Assembly: GCA_902806405.1 (NCBI GenBank)
Contig: CADCWL010000041.1
Location: 1-39,498, forward strand
Length of the DNA stretch: 39,498 nucleotides
Direction of reading: 5' to 3'
Source: an uncultured Thermomicrobiales bacterium
Lineage (GTDB): Bacteria; Chloroflexota; Chloroflexia; Thermomicrobiales; UBA6265
Both the position numbers and the translations under genes were made by a program. This document shows positions 8,221-16,208 of the stretch, piece after piece. Position 1 is the first letter of the stretch; each line of letters starts with the position of its first letter. The notes under the pieces are model-generated. The model worked only from the letters and a program-made list of their open reading frames with translations. It had not been told where the DNA came from and ran no database searches.

Positions 8221-8451
8221 GTGGCCACCGGTACGATCAAGACGATCCGCGACGACAAGGGTTTCGGATTCGTCACCCCCGACGGGACGAGCGGTCGCAA
8301 CGACCTCTTCTTCCACCGCTCGGCTGTCTCCAACGACGGCTTCGACATGTTGCGCGAAGGGCAGCGCATCAGCTTCGACGAGGAGCCGGATCCTCGCGAT
8401 CCGACCCGCCGTCGGGCGGTCCGGGTCTCCCCGGCCGACGACGACATGTAA
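8221..8451 (+). CDS. Cold-shock protein (CspA family)
   Basis: 76 residues with one cold-shock OB-fold domain. The RNA-binding motifs are 'KGFGFVTP' (RNP1 type) and 'DLFFHRS' (RNP2 type). Proteins of this family bind single-stranded RNA/DNA and melt RNA structure, in cold or stationary phase or constitutively. The domain runs to about residue 68 and an acidic tail 'SPADDDM' follows. Compared with CspA there is a small insertion after RNP1 ('DGTSGRN'). The start is GTG at 8221, with AAAGGA about 9 bases upstream. It stands alone between its own promoter and a strong terminator hairpin. Confidence 0.95.
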   Translation: MATGTIKTIRDDKGFGFVTPDGTSGRNDLFFHRSAVSNDGFDMLREGQRISFDEEPDPRDPTRRRAVRVSPADDDM

Positions 8452-8459
8452 TGCCCGAC

Positions 8460-8495
8460 GGGGGGCCGGGGCGGCGCGAGTCGCCCCGGCCCCCC
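8460..8495 (+). terminator. Strong intrinsic-type hairpin after the cold-shock gene
   Basis: A 14-bp perfect G/C stem (8460-8473 with 8482-8495) and 8-base loop begin 8 bases after the stop codon, followed by a short T-containing tail (gctcctt). This is the best hairpin in the first half of the window and closes a monocistronic unit. It may also block read-through from the convergent GH1 gene. Confidence 0.75.
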
Positions 8496-8542
8496 GCTCC
8501 TTAACTCCCCGAGCATCCCATCGCACCTGCCGCGTCCCCGGT

Positions 8543-9892
8543 TTAACCGCGGACGCCGTTTTCGCGGGTGACGCCGGCGTACCACCGGCCGCTCCGCTTG
8601 ATAGTGCGCGCCTGCGTCGCGAAGTCGACGTGGACGATGCCGAAGCGGCGCGCGTAGCCGAACGCCCACTCGAAGTTGTCCAGCAGCGACCAGGCGAAGT
8701 AGCCGCGCAGGGGCACCCCCGCCTCGATCGCGCGGTACGCTTGGAGCAGGTGATCGTGGAGGTACGCCTCGCGATCCGGGTCGTCGACCGCGCCGTCCGT
8801 GGGCCGGTCGGAGAAGGCCGCCCCGTTCTCCGTGACGTAGAGCGCCGACGGCGCGTAGTCGCGGTGGACGCGGGTCAGGATCTCGTACAGCCCCTCCGGG
8901 TAGACCTCCCAGCCCATCGCCGTCGTCGGTCGGCCCGGCGGCGTGAGCTGGCGTGCCCCGACGGGGGAGGAGGTCGGGTCGTGGGCGACGACCGAGCGGA
9001 AGTAGTAGTTGATCCCGAGGAAGTCGAGCGGCGCCGCGATCCGCTCCAGGTCGCCCGCCGCCACAGGTGGCGCGTCCTCGCCGAACCGCGACAAGAGGTC
9101 GTCTGGGTAGGTGCCCCGGAAGAGGGGGTCGAGGAACCATCGGTTGAGGTAGGCGTCCTGGCGGTCGGCCGCCTCGGCGTCGGCGTTGGCGTCCCCGGCG
9201 GGCTCGACCGGGGCCAGGTTGAGGGCGATCCCGACCGCGCTGCCGGCGGGCAGTTCGGCCCGCAGTGCCGCCGTCCCCTCGGCGTGGGCGAGGAGGAGGT
9301 GGTGGGCGGCGGCGAGGGCCGTTCGGAGGTTGCGGACGCCGGGCGCGTGGTTCCCCGTCAGGTGGCCGAGGAAGGCGGCGACCCACGGTTCGTTGATGGT
9401 CGTCCAATGACCGACGCCGCCACCGAGGGCGGTCGCCACCGTCTGCGCGTACTCCCCGAAGCGTTTGGCGGTGTCGCGGTTCGCCCAGCCGCCGCCGTCT
9501 TGAAGCGCCTGCGGCAGGTCCCAGTGGTAGAGCGTCGGGTACGGCTCGATCCCGGCGGCGCGGAGGGTGTCGACCAACCGCCGATAGAAGTCGAGGCCGG
9601 CCGCGTTCGGCCGGCCGGCGCCGTCCGGGAAGACGCGCGGCCAGGCGACGGAGAAGCGGTAGGCGCCGAGACCCAGTTCACCCATCAGGGCGACGTCCTC
9701 CGGCACCCGATGGAAGCCATCGCAGGCAACGTCGCCCGTATCACCGTTGAGGATTTTGCCCGGGGTGTGGGAGAAGGTGTCCCAGATCGAGGGGCCGCGC
9801 CCCCCCTCCTGCACCGCTCCCTCGACCTGGTACGCCGCCGTCGCGGCGCCCCAGACGAACCCCTCGGGAAAGATCGCGTCGGCCGCAGCCAT
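8543..9892 (-). CDS. Glycoside hydrolase family 1 beta-glucosidase-type enzyme
   Basis: 449 residues, the normal length for bacterial GH1. The N-terminus has 'FPEGFVWGAATAAYQVEGA' (GH1 signature). The acid/base Glu168 is in 'TINEPW' and the nucleophile Glu355 in 'YVTENGAAF'; 'WSLLDNFEWAFGY' near the C-terminus forms the aglycone-side pocket. GH1 enzymes retain configuration and cleave beta-glucosides, galactosides or related disaccharides in the cytosol. There is no signal peptide. The ATG at 9892 has AGGAG 9 bases upstream; the in-frame extension to 10153 is arginine-rich and unlikely to be translated. No transporter or regulator adjoins it, although an ABC sugar importer lies 4 kb away. The exact sugar cannot be read from sequence. 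Confidence 0.95.
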   Translation of the reverse strand: MAAADAIFPEGFVWGAATAAYQVEGAVQEGGRGPSIWDTFSHTPGKILNGDTGDVACDGFHRVPEDVALMGELGLGAYRFSVAWPRVFPDGAGRPNAAGLDFYRRLVDTLRAAGIEPYPTLYHWDLPQALQDGGGWANRDTAKRFGEYAQTVATALGGGVGHWTTINEPWVAAFLGHLTGNHAPGVRNLRTALAAAHHLLLAHAEGTAALRAELPAGSAVGIALNLAPVEPAGDANADAEAADRQDAYLNRWFLDPLFRGTYPDDLLSRFGEDAPPVAAGDLERIAAPLDFLGINYYFRSVVAHDPTSSPVGARQLTPPGRPTTAMGWEVYPEGLYEILTRVHRDYAPSALYVTENGAAFSDRPTDGAVDDPDREAYLHDHLLQAYRAIEAGVPLRGYFAWSLLDNFEWAFGYARRFGIVHVDFATQARTIKRSGRWYAGVTRENGVRG

Positions 9893-10592
9893 CCGATCCG
9901 GCTCCTGCTCTGCGGCGCTGCCGCTCCGCCCGCGACCCGCGGGCACCTGATGCATCGGCGGGAAGTATGGCAGCCGGCCGCTTGCCGGGGCACACCCGCT
10001 GTGACGTGCGGCCGGAGGGCGGGCACCGGAGGACCGCTGCGGCGCCAGGCTCGGGTGTGGCAGTGCCCGTGCCGGACGGCCTCCACGAAGCACCCGCGCC
10101 GGTGGCGTCGATTGCCGTGGACCGGCACGTGACCGCGGCGAAGCGTCGTCCACCCTGGTAGACCGCCCGGCCCTCGCGGTTCCAACCCACTACGGTGCCT
10201 CGCGGTCGGGTTGACGCGGAGCGGGTGGCACGGACCGTGGCGCTGTCGTCCGCACTCCACCCCCGCCACGGCCGTTGGCATGCCTCTTCCTGCGGTATGC
10301 GATGAGGGACCTCTCACATGGAGGGTGGGGTGGCCCCGACGGGGGGTGACGGCGGGGGGCCGGATGGCCGGAGGCCGACACCCTGAGCGGTCCGACCGCG
10401 GCACCGAGCGGACGAGTGGACGACCGGCCTTGAACGCGAGGTCGGTCTGTTTCGCGAATCGAGCGATCACCGAGCGGCGCGCGAGCCCGGTGCTTTGGTC
10501 TCCGCCGGATGCCCGCCGGCGGAGGTGGCGACCGGCAGACCGGGAGGAGAGCGGGGTTGGGGGGTACCGCGGTCCGGTCCATGGTGGTCGGC
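9893..10592. other. 700-base interval without a recognisable gene
   Basis: I see no credible gene. The open frames on both strands are Arg/Pro-rich and overlap one another without ribosome-binding sites. It separates two minus-strand genes (GH1 and Rieske) and presumably holds the GH1 promoter, but no clear -10/-35 pair was recognised. Confidence 0.4.
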
Positions 10593-10949
10593 TCAGAGGG
10601 TGACCGTCACCTGACCGTCGATGACGCCGACCGGGTACTGGCGGACGCGCAGGCGGGGGGAGGCGAGGCAGCGCCCGGTCGTGATGTCGAACTCCAGCCC
10701 GTGCCAGGGGCAGGCGACGACCTCCCCTTCCCGCACCCAGGCGAAGCGCCAGCCGGTTTGGGCCGAGCAAGCCGTCGTCCCGGTCACGCTCCCCTTGCAG
10801 AGCGGCCCGTACTGGTGGGGGCAGACGTTCGGCAGCGCGTAGAAGCGCCCGCCGACGTTGAAGACCCCGACCTCCGCCCGACCGAGCCGCACCACCCGGT
10901 GCGTCCCCGGCGGAAAGTCCGCCACCGGTCCGACGACGTGCTCGGCCAT
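10593..10949 (-). CDS. Rieske [2Fe-2S] ferredoxin-like protein
   Basis: 118 residues forming a single Rieske domain. The cluster ligands are in 'CPHQYGPLC' and 'CPWHGLEFD', giving the Cys-x-His ... Cys-x-x-His pattern. Such small soluble proteins pass electrons to oxygenases (ring-hydroxylating, or nitrite-reductase small-subunit-like). There is no membrane anchor, so it is not the respiratory bc1-type Rieske protein. Between the two ligand motifs there is a longer insert (about 30 residues) than in typical biphenyl-type ferredoxins, with one extra Cys ('TTACSAQTG'). It starts 21 bases after the Nudix stop on the same strand and is probably cotranscribed. No oxygenase subunit is in the window. 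Confidence 0.93.
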   Translation of the reverse strand: MAEHVVGPVADFPPGTHRVVRLGRAEVGVFNVGGRFYALPNVCPHQYGPLCKGSVTGTTACSAQTGWRFAWVREGEVVACPWHGLEFDITTGRCLASPRLRVRQYPVGVIDGQVTVTL

Positions 10950-10970
10950 CCCCGTCCCTCCGCTATCGCC

Positions 10971-11651
10971 CTACGTCTCGGTCGGGCGCTGGTGCATCGG
11001 TAGGTCCACGTCGTACGACGCCGCCGGATCGAAGAAGGTCAGGGCTCCGCGCGCGAGCTCGAACACTTTCGGCACCCGCGTGTCGTGCCCCGGCCGCAAC
11101 GGCGCCGGCAGCCGGTCGGCGGCGAAGAACGCGGCCTCGTCGATCTCGATCCCCGGGCTCGGCACCGGCTCCGCGCACTCCACCAAGAAGACCGGCTGCA
11201 CGATGTGCAGCCGCGCACGAGTGCCCCACCGCCGTGCGTCGAACAGCCCCAGAAGGCGCGCCACGCGCCCGCGCAGACCGGTCTCCTCCCACAGCTCGCG
11301 GAGGACGGCCTCCGCCGGCGTCTCCCCGATTTCCGCCAGGCCCCCCGGCATCGCCCAACCGCCGCCGTCCTTGACCCGGACGAGGAGGATGCGGCCGTCC
11401 CGATCGAACACCGCCGCGTCGACACCGATCGCCGGCGAGAAGCGGAGCCACGGCTCGGCAAGGAACGGGGCGCGGACCTCCTCGGCCGGAACCCCCTCGG
11501 CGAGCGCGGCCAGCTCCGCCGCAAGCCCCATCAGCTGCCGGGCGCGATCCTGGTCGTAGACGTTCGCCGCGTGGTAGCCGGCGACGGACGCCATGCCCCG
11601 CATCTGGTCCGCGATCAGGGAGAGCTCCTGACGCCGATCGGACCCGGTCAC
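10971..11651 (-). CDS. Nudix hydrolase with N-terminal Nudix-associated domain
   Basis: 226 residues. Residues about 1-65 form a helical domain like the one found before some Nudix hydrolases of nucleoside-diphosphate-X compounds ('ELSLIADQMRGMA'). The catalytic domain follows at about 70-205, with a full Nudix box starting 'GGLAEIGETPAEAV' and ending 'RELWEETG', which binds Mg2+ and cleaves a pyrophosphate. Relatives hydrolyse ADP-ribose, CDP-choline or UDP-sugars; the specific substrate is not clear here. The start is ATG at 11651. It is probably the first gene of a two-gene unit with the Rieske protein. Confidence 0.92.
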   Translation of the reverse strand: MTGSDRRQELSLIADQMRGMASVAGYHAANVYDQDRARQLMGLAAELAALAEGVPAEEVRAPFLAEPWLRFSPAIGVDAAVFDRDGRILLVRVKDGGGWAMPGGLAEIGETPAEAVLRELWEETGLRGRVARLLGLFDARRWGTRARLHIVQPVFLVECAEPVPSPGIEIDEAAFFAADRLPAPLRPGHDTRVPKVFELARGALTFFDPAASYDVDLPMHQRPTET

Positions 11652-11701
11652 GGCGATCCCCCCTCACCTGCCCGCGACGGACGGTGCCACCGACGACAAC
11701 C

Positions 11702-12021
11702 TTAACTCGGCGTCGGCAGCAGCGACGCGGCCGCATCGCGTGCCCGGAGCTCGGCAAGCGTGCGCTCGACGGGTCGGGACGGGATCACGTAGATCGGAAG
11801 GCCCTCCTCGACTTGCATATCGAGCAGCTGGTCTCAAATCAGGTCGGTCACCTTGACGTGTCCTCGAGATTGACCGCGACGTCGAGGAAGATGCCCAAGG
11901 GGCCCGTGCTCTCTGCTACGTCAACGGTCCCCGTCGGGAAGCGGTCACCGATCAGCCCCTGAAGCTCGCTCAGGGCGGCCGCGATCGCGGGGGTGATCGG
12001 GATGAACTTGGTGGCAATCAT
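11702..12021 (-). pseudogene. Broken partner gene of the HEPN gene (unknown family)
   Basis: An ATG at 12021 overlaps the HEPN gene's stop (ATGA), so translation would be coupled. It reads about 57 residues ('MIATKFIPITPAIAAALSEL' onwards) to a TGA. A one-base shift then restores a convincing continuation, 'DQLLDMQVEEGLPIYVIPSR' followed by 'PVERTLAELRARDAAASLL' and a TAA at 11702. In that second frame one further in-frame TGA precedes 'DQLLD'. The reconstructed product is about 105 residues, alpha/beta, with a 'FLDVAVNLED' strand. I do not recognise the family, and the GSx10DxD motif of MNT nucleotidyltransferases is not visible. One frameshift plus one nonsense codon argue that the gene is dead, unless the assembly is wrong. 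Confidence 0.6.
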
Positions 12022-12410
12022 GGGACCAGTCTCCCTGTCTCGCGAACAGCGCCCACGAATGCTCCGCTCCCATGCAGCGCTTGCCTCGCCTCGGCCCGAT
12101 TGAACATCGCTCTCCGGTAGCCCGCGTCGATCCGTAGCAGGTAGTTGTCCAAGAGGACGCGCCGGAGGTCCGTTCCGTACGGTTTCCGGCGATTCACCAC
12201 CTGTCCGGCAAACTGCGCCTGCACGTACTCGTGCGTCCGTCTGCCTGTCGGCCGGATCCCCTCAAGGAGGAGGGCGGCGGTGGCCGCCTGGAAGCACGCG
12301 TAGTAGCAGCGGTTGGCTCAACTGTTGTACCGACCGAAGGCCATCTCGCTCTCGGCGGTCTGCAAGCTCTCGCTCGCCTTCCTCAGGTCGATCTCCGCGT
12401 CGCCGTCCAT
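12018..12410 (-). pseudogene. HEPN-domain protein gene interrupted by an in-frame TGA
   Basis: A single frame from the ATG at 12410 to the TGA at 12018 would encode 130 residues, but codon 31 is TGA (12318-12320). Reading across it gives a typical HEPN domain: helix 'RKASESLQTAESEMAFGRYN', the family motif 'NRCYYACFQAA' right after the stop, 'THEYV', then 'LLRIDAGYRRAMFNRAEARQ' and a final helix ending 'AFVGAVRET'. HEPN proteins are helical and often form toxin/antitoxin or defence modules with a nucleotidyltransferase partner; some are RNases. The stop lies four residues before the core motif, so no functional domain can be made by normal translation. Restart at GTG 12224 would give only the last 68 residues. 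The next gene is ATGA-coupled and also broken. Confidence 0.7.
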
Positions 12411-12417
12411 GCCCCGG

Positions 12418-12446
12418 ATGATAGCAATCGGCCTTCCGAAGTCGAA
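12418..12446 (-). promoter_or_regulatory. Promoter of the HEPN operon, probably leaderless
   Basis: On the minus strand, TTCGAC (12441-12446) and TATCAT (12418-12423) are separated by exactly 17 bases, with the extended -10 context TTGCTATCAT. The ATG at 12410 begins 7 bases after the -10 box, so the transcript would start at or next to the start codon. No Shine-Dalgarno sequence is present, which fits a leaderless mRNA. Confidence 0.55.
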
Positions 12447-12467
12447 GCCGGCGAGCGAGGCGGGGCG

Positions 12468-13595
12468 CTACGCGAGATTCGCCGCCGGCGCCGGGATGCC
12501 GAACAGCTCGAGCGCGTTCTCGCCCATGATCTTGCGCTTGGTTGCCTCCGGCAGGGGGAGCTTAAGGATGGCCTTCGGATGGTCAAAGTCGTGGTGCGGC
12601 CAGTCGGAGGCGAAGAGGGTCCGGTTCTCGCCGCCGTAGAGGCCGATCGTGGTGGCCAGGTCGCGCGGGTCGTCCGGCTCCTCGATCGGCTGGGTGGCGA
12701 ACCACATCCGCTCCTTCATGTACTCGCTCGGTCGCTTCTCGAGAAAGGGGACCATGCGGCGGTACTCCAGGAAGTATTTGTCCATCCGCCACATCATGTA
12801 CGGCACCCAGGCGACGCCCGCCTCGGTGAAGCCGATCTTGAGCCGCGGAAAGCGGGCCGGTACCCCGGAGTGGATCAGGCTCGTCAGGTTCGCCATCATC
12901 GCGAAGGAGTGGGAGAGGACCTGGCGCGCGAAGTGGTTCTCGAACTGGTCGAGCTGGCAGGGGAAGGCGGGCGAGACGAGCGTCACGCTGTGGAGCAGCA
13001 CCGGCAGGTTTGCGGCTTCCGCCGCCGCCAGGATCGGGTCGTAGCGGCGGTGGCCCCAGAGCGGGTTGACGCCCGCGGTCGGCAGGAAGACGGCGACGAC
13101 CTTCTCCTCCGCGGCGTAGCGCGCGATCTCCCGCGCCGAGTCGTCCGGATCCTGGGGGCAGGCGAGGAGCGCACCGTAGAGCCCCGGCTCCTCCTGCAGC
13201 CACTCCGCTAGGAGCCAGCGGTTGTAGGCGTGGGAGAGGGCGACCGCGTACTCGATGTTTGGGATCGGGGCGAAGAGGAGAAGGTGGTCCGGGAAGAGGA
13301 CCCCGATGTCGATCCCGAGCGCCGACAAGCCCTCACGCATCTCGGCCGCGCTCCGGACCGAGCGGTTCGCCTGGCCGCCGGGGATCGGCGGGTCGAGCTT
13401 CATCCCGGGCGCATAACCGGGGATGTCGAGGTAGCGGGCCGGGGTGCCGGCCAGCGCCTCCAACGACGGCCGCCAGGCGCGGTCGATGTAGGGCGCCAGC
13501 TGCCCCGGCGCGTCGTCGACGTGGACGTCGGCGTCGACGATCACCATCGCGTCGCGCGCATGTCGCTCCGGTGGTCGCATCACCGTCGTGGTCAC
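12468..13595 (-). CDS. Amidohydrolase-2 family TIM-barrel hydrolase/decarboxylase
   Basis: 375 residues. The N-terminal metal-site motif is 'VDADVHVDD', and the C-terminal motif is 'LFASDWPHHDFDHP', typical of the amidohydrolase-2 (ACMSD-like) group. Between them, 'LLHSVTL', 'RFPRLKIGFTEAGVAWVPY' and 'FATQPIEEPDD' match barrel strands of that group. Relatives are non-hydrolytic decarboxylases or lactone/amide hydrolases in aromatic and other organic-acid degradation; the substrate here is unknown. GTG at 13595 has AGGAGG 7 bases upstream and was preferred over internal ATGs at 13580 and 13547. It ends just short of the HEPN promoter and is divergent from the ABC importer operon. Confidence 0.88.
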   Translation of the reverse strand: MTTTVMRPPERHARDAMVIVDADVHVDDAPGQLAPYIDRAWRPSLEALAGTPARYLDIPGYAPGMKLDPPIPGGQANRSVRSAAEMREGLSALGIDIGVLFPDHLLLFAPIPNIEYAVALSHAYNRWLLAEWLQEEPGLYGALLACPQDPDDSAREIARYAAEEKVVAVFLPTAGVNPLWGHRRYDPILAAAEAANLPVLLHSVTLVSPAFPCQLDQFENHFARQVLSHSFAMMANLTSLIHSGVPARFPRLKIGFTEAGVAWVPYMMWRMDKYFLEYRRMVPFLEKRPSEYMKERMWFATQPIEEPDDPRDLATTIGLYGGENRTLFASDWPHHDFDHPKAILKLPLPEATKRKIMGENALELFGIPAPAANLA

Positions 13596-13785
13596 CGCTC
13601 GCCCTCCTGGCCCGACGGCGCCTACACGCGGCGCCCTCGACTGACCGTACTCCCGCTTAGGGGTGCAGCTCCTCCGCGGGATCGGCCTCGCGCTGCCATC
13701 GTCGCACACCGGCGGCACGGTCCGCCCCGGAGGGGCGGCGCCCTCGCCGGCTGGTGGATGATCCGGGGCCCTCACCCTCGTCCTT

Positions 13786-13814
13786 CTGGCACGCGGTTTG
13801 CGCGCCGCTACGCT
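13786..13814 (+). promoter_or_regulatory. Putative promoter of the ABC importer operon
   Basis: CTGGCA (13786-13791) and TACGCT (13809-13814) are 17 bases apart, and the -10 has the local context GCTACGCT. An overlapping sequence at 13787-13801 matches the sigma-54 consensus (TGGCACG, four bases, TTGC). I favour the sigma-70 reading because sigma-54 is uncommon in Chloroflexota. The leader would be about 57 bases. Confidence 0.4.
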
Positions 13815-13877
13815 ATCCTGACCTGGGCCCGGAGACGCGGCGAAGCGCCGGGCCGGCGGAGATCGGAGGAGTGATTC

Positions 13878-15236
13878 ATGACCACCTCACGGAGCCGGCG
13901 CCTGGGCGGAGCGGCCCTCAACCGGCGTCAAGTGCTCGGCGGGGCGCTCGGCGCCACCGGCCTCATCCTGACGACGGGCGGTCGCTCGCCTGCCTCGCCG
14001 TCCGCGGCGCAAGCTACCTTCGATTGGAAAAAGTTCGACGGCAGCCGCATCCGACTTCTTGCCAACGCCCACCCCTGGACCAACAGCGTCAAGCCGGTTC
14101 TCGCGGAGTTTCAGGAGCTGACCGGCATCCAAGTCCAGGCGGAGGATCTCCCCGAGGCGCAGTTCCGGCAGAAGCTGACGACGGAGCTGTCGCAGGGAAC
14201 CGGCAGCGTCGACGTCATGATGTCGGCCCCCGCCCAGGAGGGCCTCAAGTACGACCAGGCCGGGTGGTACGAGCCGCTCGACCGCTTCGTCCAGGACCCG
14301 GCCCTGACCGCACCCGACTACGACTTCGCCGACTTCGCCCCCCGCCCGATCGAGATGCAGACGGTCAACGGCAAGCTGATCGGCATCCCCGTTCAGCTCG
14401 AGTCGACGATGATCATCTACCGGAAGGATCTCTTCGAAGAGAAGGGGATCGCGCCGCCGGCCACCTTCGCCGACTTAGAGGCGGCGGCGGAGGCGCTCCA
14501 CGCCCCGGACGACCGCCTCTTCGCGATCGGCCTCCGAGGCAAGGGCGCAGCCGCCACCTCCCAGTGGAGCTCGTTCCTGTACGGCTACGGCGGCGACTGG
14601 CTCGACCCTGCCGGGGCACCGGCGCTCGCCTCGCAACCGGCGATCGACGCCTTTACCTACTACGGCAACCTGGCCCGCAACTACGGCCCACGGGGGGTCG
14701 AGAACAACTCGTGGGCGGAGAACGTCGCCCTCTTCCAGCAGGGGCAGCTCGGCATCCTGGTCGACGCCTCCGTCTTCAAAGTCAACGTCGAGGATCCCTC
14801 GGCCTCCACGGTGGCCGGGAAGGTCGGCTACGCCGTCTTCCCGCAGGGGCCGGCGGCGCACGATGTCGCCGGCTTCACCTGGGGCCTGTCCATCCCCGCC
14901 TCGGCTAAGAACAAGGAGGCGGCCTGGTACTTCGTCCAGTGGGCGACGAGTAAGGCGCAGAACCTGGCGCTGTTGCAGAAGGGGGTGCCGGTCGCCCGTC
15001 AGTCGACCTGGCAGGATCCGGCGTACGTGGAAACCTCGAACAAGGAGTTCGACCAGGCGCAGCAGACTTCGATCCAGATCAGTAAGCACACCTCCAATCC
15101 CCCGGTCGTCTCCGTCCAGGAGGTGCGCGACGCGGTCGGCCCGGTCATCATCGCCGCGATCCAGGGCGGGGACGTGCCGGCTGCCGCCCAGCAGGCGAAC
15201 GAAACCGTCAAGACGATCATCGCCCAGTCGGGCTAG
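13878..15236 (+). CDS. ABC importer substrate-binding protein, family 1 (sugar type)
   Basis: 452 residues. The N-terminus has a Tat-like signal: 'NRRQVLGGALGATGLIL' with the Arg pair at 16-17, then an Ala-rich exit near residue 46. The body is a family-1 solute-binding fold ('LTGIQVQAEDLPEAQFRQKL', then 'GKLIGIPVQLESTMIIYRKD'), as in MalE/UgpB-type proteins. It captures a carbohydrate or polyol outside the membrane and delivers it to the two permeases encoded next. GGAGGAG stands 8 bases before the ATG at 13878. The ligand cannot be told from sequence. No lipobox Cys is seen, so it may be retained by the signal or be free in the cell envelope. Confidence 0.93.
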   Translation: MTTSRSRRLGGAALNRRQVLGGALGATGLILTTGGRSPASPSAAQATFDWKKFDGSRIRLLANAHPWTNSVKPVLAEFQELTGIQVQAEDLPEAQFRQKLTTELSQGTGSVDVMMSAPAQEGLKYDQAGWYEPLDRFVQDPALTAPDYDFADFAPRPIEMQTVNGKLIGIPVQLESTMIIYRKDLFEEKGIAPPATFADLEAAAEALHAPDDRLFAIGLRGKGAAATSQWSSFLYGYGGDWLDPAGAPALASQPAIDAFTYYGNLARNYGPRGVENNSWAENVALFQQGQLGILVDASVFKVNVEDPSASTVAGKVGYAVFPQGPAAHDVAGFTWGLSIPASAKNKEAAWYFVQWATSKAQNLALLQKGVPVARQSTWQDPAYVETSNKEFDQAQQTSIQISKHTSNPPVVSVQEVRDAVGPVIIAAIQGGDVPAAAQQANETVKTIIAQSG

Positions 15237-15239
15237 CCG

Positions 15240-16208
15240 GTGGCGAGCCGACGATCCAGTTCGGTCTCCACGACGGGGGGCGCGCCGCCATCGGCAGCGC
15301 GCCCCGTCGTGTCCCCGGGTTCGTCCCGACCCGGGATCGGCGCGTTTATCGAGCGCCGGCCGGACGTGGTGTTCCCGGCCCCGGCGATTGCCTTTTTGCT
15401 GCTGACGATGCTCTTCCCGGTCGCCTTTACGCTCTACATGAGCGTCCAACGCTGGGAGTTCTCGGCGCTCGATCCGCCGACCTTCATCGGGCTCCGCAAC
15501 TACGCGGACTTCCTCTTCAACGACGCCCGATTCTGGCCGTCGGTGGCGCGAACGTTTGCCTTTACCCTGCTCGCGGTCGCGGTCGAGACCGTCCTCGGCG
15601 TCGCCATCGCGCTCATCTTCAACCGCGAGTTCCTCGGCAAGGGGTTGATCCGGACCATCTTCCTCTTCCCGATGGTGGCGACCCCCGTCGCGATCGCTCT
15701 CGTCTGGGCGACCATGTTCGACCCGAACCTCGGGGTTCTTAACTATTTCGTGGAGGAGTTGGGCCTGCCGCCGGTGCTCTGGACGAGCGACGCGGATTGG
15801 GTACTCCCTGCCCTTGCCCTGGTCGATATCTGGGAGTGGACGCCGTTCATCACCCTGATCACACTGGCCGGCCTCTCCTCCCTGCCGTCGGAGCCGTACG
15901 AAGCGGCACGGATCGACGGTGCCAGCCCCCGCCAAATCCTCTGGGATTTGACGCTGCCGATGCTGAGGCCAACCATCGTCGTCGCGGTCCTCTTCCGCGC
16001 CATCGACGCCCTCAAGACCTTCGACATCATCCAGGTGATCACCCAGGGCGGGGCGGATTTCAGCTCGGAGACGCTCAACATCTACGCCTTCCAGAACGCG
16101 TTCAATTACTACCACCTTGGCTATGCCTCGGCGATCCTCGTCTTCTTCTTTATGCTCGTGATGGGCGTCTCGATCCTGCTGCTGCGGGTACGGAGGGCAG
16201 CGGAATGA
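15240..16208 (+). CDS. ABC importer permease (MalF/UgpA type)
   Basis: 322 residues with six predicted membrane helices; the first is 'AIAFLLLTMLFPVAFTLYM' near residue 55. The cytoplasmic EAA loop is 'EPYEAARIDGASPRQILWDL' around residues 220-240, which docks to the ATPase. The start is GTG at 15240, 3 bases after the previous stop; the ribosome-binding site is weak, which suggests translational coupling. The N-terminal ~35 residues are Ser/Pro-rich. The stop overlaps the start of the next permease (ATGA). Confidence 0.94.
   Translation: MASRRSSSVSTTGGAPPSAARPVVSPGSSRPGIGAFIERRPDVVFPAPAIAFLLLTMLFPVAFTLYMSVQRWEFSALDPPTFIGLRNYADFLFNDARFWPSVARTFAFTLLAVAVETVLGVAIALIFNREFLGKGLIRTIFLFPMVATPVAIALVWATMFDPNLGVLNYFVEELGLPPVLWTSDADWVLPALALVDIWEWTPFITLITLAGLSSLPSEPYEAARIDGASPRQILWDLTLPMLRPTIVVAVLFRAIDALKTFDIIQVITQGGADFSSETLNIYAFQNAFNYYHLGYASAILVFFFMLVMGVSILLLRVRRAAE

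Noticed and set aside
8630-10132. A 500-codon plus-strand frame
   Set aside because: It mirrors the GH1 gene, which has both catalytic Glu motifs; the antisense product shows no recognisable fold.
11840-11865. Programmed frameshift in the HEPN partner gene
   Set aside because: No slippery heptamer is seen at the junction, and a separate in-frame TGA follows in the second frame, so decay or error is simpler.
12318-12320. TGA in the HEPN gene as selenocysteine
   Set aside because: HEPN proteins are not selenoproteins, no selenocysteine-type stem-loop follows, and the position is not a Cys in the family.
13787-13801. Sigma-54 promoter of the ABC importer
   Set aside because: The match is good, but one 11-base pattern in GC-rich DNA can arise by chance, sigma-54 is uncommon in this group, and an overlapping sigma-70 pair exists. 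Kept only as a note.
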